A stretch of DNA of 9,739 nt. It comes from JAVWHX01 sp036639875 (GTDB lineage Bacteria; Bacillota_I; Bacilli_A; Erysipelotrichales; Coprobacillaceae). Position 1 is the first letter of the stretch; each line of letters opens with the position of its first letter. Of this stretch, positions 7,383-9,739 are shown piece after piece. The stretch is from contig JAVWHX010000076.1 of the NCBI GenBank assembly GCA_036639875.1, forward strand, positions 1 through 9,739, in the 5' to 3' direction. The notes below the pieces were generated by a model. That model made no database searches and was not told the origin of the DNA. It saw nothing but the letters and a program-made list of their open reading frames with translations. The translations under genes were made by a program, and so were the position numbers.

Positions 7383-7388
7383 AGTATA
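7383..7388 (-). promoter_or_regulatory. Possible -10 box of the HAD gene promoter
   Basis: TATACT on the minus strand lies 21 nt before the HAD start. Any -35 would fall inside the left arm of the 7400-7448 hairpin and matches poorly (TTCTCT). Confidence 0.35.
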
Positions 7389-7399
7389 TATGAAAACAT

Positions 7400-7448
7400 A
7401 AAGAAAGAGAAGAAACTTTCATTTATTGAAAGAATCTTCTCTTTCTTT
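7400..7448 (-). terminator. Long two-step hairpin at the end of the DUF1905 gene
   Basis: A perfect 14-bp outer stem (7400-7413 with 7435-7448) is followed by a symmetric AA/AA internal loop, a 5-bp inner stem CTTTC/GAAAG (7416-7420 with 7428-7432) and a 7-nt loop. In the minus-strand transcript the descending arm is U-rich and leads into AUGUUUUC. It covers the last codons and stop of the DUF1905 gene and ends 38 nt before the HAD start. It acts most likely as a terminator, or as an attenuator or RNA-stability element for HAD expression. Confidence 0.65.
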
Positions 7449-7703
7449 AATTGTGACATGAATTGTATCACCAGGTTGTTTATGAATAATTGCTCGAATA
7501 TCTTTTCTAATTCCTATAATATGATGAATAGTTTTCATTCTCACTAAACTCCCGTCATACTTAATACCATCAAAGGTTGCTGTGACTTTAACCCTCCCTT
7601 TATGAAATTCTTCTCTTACATCATAAGGGAAATCAATATATGCACCATCTATACCTTCAACCTTTTGAATCACTGCATCAAACTCATATACTTTATTATT
7701 CAT
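7419..7703 (-). CDS. DUF1905 domain protein
   Basis: This 94-residue protein is made almost entirely of the DUF1905 fold, a small beta-barrel domain of unknown function. Family-typical stretches are IDFPYDVREEF (23-33), FDGIKYDGSL (44-53), HHIIGIRKDIR (60-70) and PGDTIHVTI (77-85). In many bacteria this domain is fused to or encoded beside a YdeI/bacteriocin-protection (OmdA) domain. Here it stands alone, and no such partner is visible. There is no signal peptide or membrane segment. The start ATG 7703 has GAGG 7 nt upstream. It is followed by the long hairpin at 7400-7448, so co-expression with HAD is uncertain. The biochemical role is unknown. Confidence 0.82.
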   Translation of the reverse strand: MNNKVYEFDAVIQKVEGIDGAYIDFPYDVREEFHKGRVKVTATFDGIKYDGSLVRMKTIHHIIGIRKDIRAIIHKQPGDTIHVTIKEREDSFNK

Positions 7704-7751
7704 ATATCTACCTCTTTTATAATATAGACCTACATCTTATTTCTATACGTA

Positions 7752-7768
7752 TTCATTATCACAATGAA
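7752..7768. repeat. Short inverted repeat upstream of the DUF1905 gene
   Basis: TTCATT (7752-7757) and AATGAA (7763-7768) are perfect 6-bp arms with a 5-nt centre, about 50 nt before the DUF1905 start. It could be a small operator or chance in AT-rich DNA. The rest of the 7704-7823 gap shows no gene, only weak -10-like sequences such as TATATT on the minus strand (7721-7726). Confidence 0.25.
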
Positions 7769-7823
7769 CTTAAGTCATCTTTTTTAATAAGATTATCAAT
7801 TTATAGATATCTCTTACTAAATT

Positions 7824-7854
7824 AAAAAAGTTTTCAAAACAATTATGAAAACTT
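7824..7854 (-). terminator. Terminator of the tRNA-Thr transcript
   Basis: On the minus strand AAGTTTTC (7847-7854) pairs perfectly with GAAAACTT (7828-7835) around an 11-nt loop, followed by a T-tract (7827-7824). It begins 4 nt after the encoded CCA end of the tRNA. Confidence 0.8.
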
Positions 7855-7858
7855 GATA

Positions 7859-7934
7859 TGGTGCCGATGACACGATTTGAACGTGCAACCATTGGTTTAC
7901 GATACCACTGCTCTACCGTTGGAGCTACACCGGC
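7859..7934 (-). tRNA. tRNA-Thr, anticodon CGT
   Basis: This 76-nt tRNA has an encoded CCA end and decodes ACG. The acceptor stem GCCGGTG pairs with CATCGGC (one G-U), and the discriminator is A. The D-arm is GCTC/GAGC with an 8-nt loop. The anticodon loop is ATCGTAA (T33, anticodon CGT). The variable region is 5 nt. The T-arm is GCACG/CGTGT with loop TTCAAAT. G1-C72, C2-G71 and anticodon bases G35/U36 agree with threonine identity. Two oddities: the first anticodon-stem pair is a G27/A43 mismatch, and position 32 is A rather than a pyrimidine. It lies 34 nt after the ECF transporter gene and ends in its own terminator. Confidence 0.9.
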
Positions 7935-7942
7935 ATATCCAT

Positions 7943-7948
7943 ATTATA
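7943..7948 (-). promoter_or_regulatory. -10 box for the tRNA-Thr gene
   Basis: A consensus TATAAT (minus strand) lies 8 nt before the tRNA 5' end, so transcription would start almost at the mature end. A -35 would have to lie inside the upstream terminator hairpin, where no good match is seen. Confidence 0.45.
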
Positions 7949-7952
7949 AAAC

Positions 7953-7978
7953 AAAAAGGAATAGAAATCTATTCCTTT
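7953..7978 (-). terminator. Terminator of the ECF transporter gene
   Basis: A perfect 10-bp stem pairs 7969-7978 with 7955-7964 around a 4-nt loop. In the minus-strand transcript it is followed by a U-rich tail (TTGTTTTA). The ascending arm is the last two-plus codons and stop of the transporter gene. Confidence 0.8.
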
Positions 7979-8556
7979 GGCGCTAATTGTTTTAAAATAC
8001 CATTTTGTTTAAGCCTTGGTGCTATTGCTATATATATGCTTGATGAGATAATAACTGCTAATATAGCATTAACACCTGTTGTCACAGCATTCCAAGAAGC
8101 TAATGCTTTTGCTGCTTTGTCTGGTGCTCCTAATATAATTGTTGTATAGAAATAAGAGAAAATTGGTTCTCCTACAACATTAAACAACATCCCTGCTATT
8201 GTTGCTATAAGAACAGCTTTATATAAGTCTTTTCCTTCTTTCTTTTGAATATGGAAGACTTTATGAGCGACTAATCCTGTAACAATCCCAATCCCTAATT
8301 TTAGGATAATTGTTTTAGGTGCAAGTGTTACATAAGTTGGATCAAGAATATCCCCGATTCCCATTCCAATAGCTCCTGCCATTCCACCAGGTAATCCCCC
8401 TAATAATAATGCTGCCAATACACAGAAAGTATTCCCTAAATGAAATGATGTAAATCCTGCTGGTGTCGGTATTTTAATTTGTAAAAATGTAAATGCTACA
8501 TAACATAATGCTGCCATAAGACCAATTACTGATATTTTTAAAGATTTGTTATTCAT
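7969..8556 (-). CDS. ECF transporter substrate-binding (S) component, candidate vitamin B6 uptake
   Basis: This is a 195-residue integral membrane protein with five or six hydrophobic segments (about 8-28, 37-55, 56-70, 81-101, 112-141 and 155-180), the size and pattern of an ECF S component. S components bind a vitamin and dock with a shared EcfA-EcfA'-EcfT module encoded elsewhere. The stretch FTSFHLGNTFCVLAALLLGG with GMGIGDILDP (65-74), then LAPKTIILK (78-86), resembles the COG4720-like group of S components assigned to B6 or pyrimidine/thiamin precursors. That subgroup assignment is from memory, not a search. The divergent MocR-type regulator points to a vitamin B6 form as substrate. The start ATG 8556 has GGGGG 7 nt upstream. 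The gene is monocistronic, with its own terminator. Other vitamins cannot be excluded. Confidence 0.82.
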   Translation of the reverse strand: MNNKSLKISVIGLMAALCYVAFTFLQIKIPTPAGFTSFHLGNTFCVLAALLLGGLPGGMAGAIGMGIGDILDPTYVTLAPKTIILKLGIGIVTGLVAHKVFHIQKKEGKDLYKAVLIATIAGMLFNVVGEPIFSYFYTTIILGAPDKAAKALASWNAVTTGVNAILAVIISSSIYIAIAPRLKQNGILKQLAPKE

Positions 8557-8581
8557 ATATATTCCCCCTTAAGATACACAT

Positions 8582-8587
8582 AGTATA
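8582..8587 (-). promoter_or_regulatory. -10 box of the ECF S-component promoter
   Basis: TATACT on the minus strand lies 26 nt before the start codon. The -35 position (around 8604-8610) is only AT-rich (TTTTAA), as expected for a regulated or activator-dependent promoter. One arm of the 8596-8641 inverted repeat lies in the spacer. Confidence 0.5.
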
Positions 8588-8588
8588 C

Positions 8589-8600
8589 GTCGGTACTGAC
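8589..8600. promoter_or_regulatory. Imperfect palindrome GTCGGTACTGAC beside the ECF -10
   Basis: Five of its six base-pair positions are symmetric (GTCnGTACnGAC). It sits directly upstream of the transporter -10 box, where a bound protein would block or remodel the promoter. It overlaps the left arm of the larger inverted repeat. It is a candidate regulator site, not proven. Confidence 0.35.
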
Positions 8601-8641
8601 CATATTAAAATATCCAGTTTTGTATTTTTTTATATGATCAG
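8596..8641. promoter_or_regulatory. Candidate MocR operator: inverted repeat in the divergent intergenic region
   Basis: CTGACCATAT (8596-8605) and ATATGATCAG (8632-8641) are inverted copies matching at 9 of 10 positions. A looser CTGGATATT copy occurs on the minus strand between them (about 8608-8616). Each arm lies 6-8 nt upstream of a -10 box, one for each divergent gene. This fits a dimeric MocR-type protein controlling both promoters. Confidence 0.45.
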
Positions 8642-8647
8642 ATTTGT

Positions 8648-8653
8648 TATAAT
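8648..8653 (+). promoter_or_regulatory. Extended -10 box of the MocR regulator gene
   Basis: TGTTATAAT (8645-8653) is an extended -10 18 nt before the start codon; the -35 position is a plain T-run. The leader is about 10 nt, and the transcript would begin at the GAGGTGAT ribosome binding site (8660-8667). Confidence 0.55.
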
Positions 8654-8670
8654 AGAAATGAGGTGATTAT

Positions 8671-9739
8671 ATGTTAACATATCATTTTTTAAATAATCAA
8701 AAGATTCCTATGTATGAATATCTTTATCAATGTCTTAAGAAAGATATTATTCATAAACAATTAAAAGCCAATGAAAAGCTTCCTTCTAAAAGAGCTTTTG
8801 CTAAGCATTTACAAATTAGTTTAATAACTGTAGAAAATGCTTATGCACAATTATTAATTGAAGGATATATTTATTCTATAGAAAAGAAAGGATATTTTGT
8901 AAGTGATATTGAGTACTTAGAAGTCCCTCAAGAAAAGACATTGTCTTTTCTTGAAGAAAAAACTCAAGATTATAAGATAGACTTAAAAACAAACTCTGTA
9001 TCACCATCTGATTTTCCTTTCTCAGTATGGTCAAAACTCACAAGACAAGTGTTATCTTCACAAGATGCTTCATTACTTGTTAAACCTCCTCAAAAAGGCT
9101 CTATTGAGCTTAGACAAGCTATTGCACAACATCTTCATGACTTCTCAGGAATGAATGTCTCAGCTAGTCAAATTATTGTTGGAGCAGGAACTGAATATCT
9201 TTATCATTTGGTTATTCAATTACTCGGTAGAGATCAAATCTATGCTTTAGAAGATCCAGGACATCGGAGTATAGCTAAAGTTTATCAATCAAATGAAGTT
9301 TCATTTACGTATATTCCTTTAGATAAAAATGGGCTTCATATGAAAACATTAAAACAAAGCCTTGCTAAAGTTGTCCATATATCTCCTGCTCATCATTACC
9401 CTACTGGTATGACCATGCCAATCCAAAGAAGATTAGAATTATTAAACTGGGCTAATGAAAACAATGGATATATTATAGAAGATGATTATGATAGTGAATT
9501 TCGTTTAAGAGGAAAACCAATTCCTTCATTATTTCAAACTGATCAAAAAGAACATGTTATTTATATGAATACTTTCTCTAAAACACTTGCTCCTTCTTTT
9601 CGTATTAGCTATATGGTTTTACCTAACCATTTAGCTGTATTGTATCAAAAGAAACTTGGTTTTTATGCATGTAGTGTTTCTTCACTAGAACAAGTTATTC
9701 TTTCTCACTTTATCCAAGAAGGATACTTTGAAAAACATA
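8671..9739 (+). CDS. MocR-type GntR/aminotransferase transcriptional regulator, PdxR-like (truncated by window edge)
   Basis: I read 356 residues before the right edge; the family is usually about 450-480, so roughly 100 are missing. The N-terminal GntR-type winged helix (about 10-80) includes LPSKRAFAKHL (37-47) and the wing KKGYFV. The fold type I aminotransferase-like domain starts near 110. It has HYPTG (242-246), EDDYDSEFR (270-278) and NTFSK with the PLP-binding K304, so the cofactor lysine and the aspartate contact (D272 region) are intact. MocR proteins sense PLP or an amino-acid-PLP adduct. Members include PdxR (vitamin B6), GabR and TauR. The divergent ECF S component favours PdxR-like control of B6 uptake; no gabT/gabD or taurine genes are present. 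The start ATG 8671 has GAGG 7 nt upstream. A plain aminotransferase is excluded by the DNA-binding domain. Confidence 0.9.
   Translation, partial: MLTYHFLNNQKIPMYEYLYQCLKKDIIHKQLKANEKLPSKRAFAKHLQISLITVENAYAQLLIEGYIYSIEKKGYFVSDIEYLEVPQEKTLSFLEEKTQDYKIDLKTNSVSPSDFPFSVWSKLTRQVLSSQDASLLVKPPQKGSIELRQAIAQHLHDFSGMNVSASQIIVGAGTEYLYHLVIQLLGRDQIYALEDPGHRSIAKVYQSNEVSFTYIPLDKNGLHMKTLKQSLAKVVHISPAHHYPTGMTMPIQRRLELLNWANENNGYIIEDDYDSEFRLRGKPIPSLFQTDQKEHVIYMNTFSKTLAPSFRISYMVLPNHLAVLYQKKLGFYACSVSSLEQVILSHFIQEGYFEKH

Noticed and set aside
7640..7825. Plus-strand open frame of 61 codons
   Set aside because: It is antisense to the start of the DUF1905 gene, has no ribosome binding site, and its product is tyrosine/isoleucine-rich as expected from AT-rich antisense DNA.
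7855..7980. Integration site at the tRNA gene
   Set aside because: No integrase, duplicated tRNA 3' end or change in gene character is visible in the window.
7877..8149. Plus-strand open frame of 90 codons
   Set aside because: It is antisense to tRNA-Thr and the ECF gene, whose membrane codons create the apparent hydrophobic product.
8557..8670. Vitamin riboswitch upstream of the ECF gene
   Set aside because: The leader is only about 20 nt, too short for any known aptamer; control by the divergent regulator fits better.
1..9739. CRISPR array, insertion sequence, prophage or toxin-antitoxin pair
   Set aside because: No repeated spaced units, transposase motifs, phage genes or small overlapping gene pairs were found on either strand.

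Overview
The window looks like ordinary chromosome from a low-GC Gram-positive bacterium (Bacillota). The evidence is strong AT bias, AT-ending codons, GAGG-type ribosome binding sites 7-9 nt before most starts, TATAAT-like -10 boxes, and short U-tailed terminators. TGA is used as a stop (gene at 7419-7703), so this is not a UGA-Trp mollicute. The gene complement and compactness resemble gut Erysipelotrichia/Coprobacillaceae-type Firmicutes, but that placement is inference.

Layout. Positions 1-1126, minus strand: ftsE followed by the start of ftsX (cut by the window edge), the ABC-type pair controlling septal peptidoglycan hydrolysis. Positions 1247-3385, plus: a 63-residue zinc-ribbon protein with its own promoter and terminator, then a complete glutamine-dependent asparagine synthetase (asnB). 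Positions 3375-5197, minus: a YegS/DagK-type lipid kinase preceded by a TRM11-like methyltransferase, probably one operon from a good promoter at 5262-5290; the kinase overlaps asnB tail to tail. Positions 5320-6513, plus: a polytopic O-antigen ligase/polymerase-like protein with a strong ribosome binding site but no standard start codon at the right distance. A bidirectional terminator separates it from a Cof-type HAD phosphatase (6523-7362, minus) and a DUF1905 protein (7419-7703, minus). Positions 7859-7934, minus: tRNA-Thr(CGT). Positions 7969-8556, minus: an ECF transporter S component. From 8671, plus: a MocR-type GntR/aminotransferase regulator that runs off the right edge.

Most of these are housekeeping or general-metabolism genes with no single shared pathway. 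The one functional pairing is at the right end. A PLP-binding MocR regulator is transcribed divergently from an ECF substrate-binding subunit, with a 9-of-10 inverted repeat lying in the promoter spacers of both genes. Together these suggest a PdxR-like regulator controlling uptake of a vitamin B6 form. I found no CRISPR array, insertion sequence, prophage, toxin-antitoxin pair or defence locus, and nothing supports a wholly new system. The most interesting points are the MocR/ECF control region, the apparent AUU start of the 5320-6513 gene, and several stop codons lying inside or against terminator hairpins.
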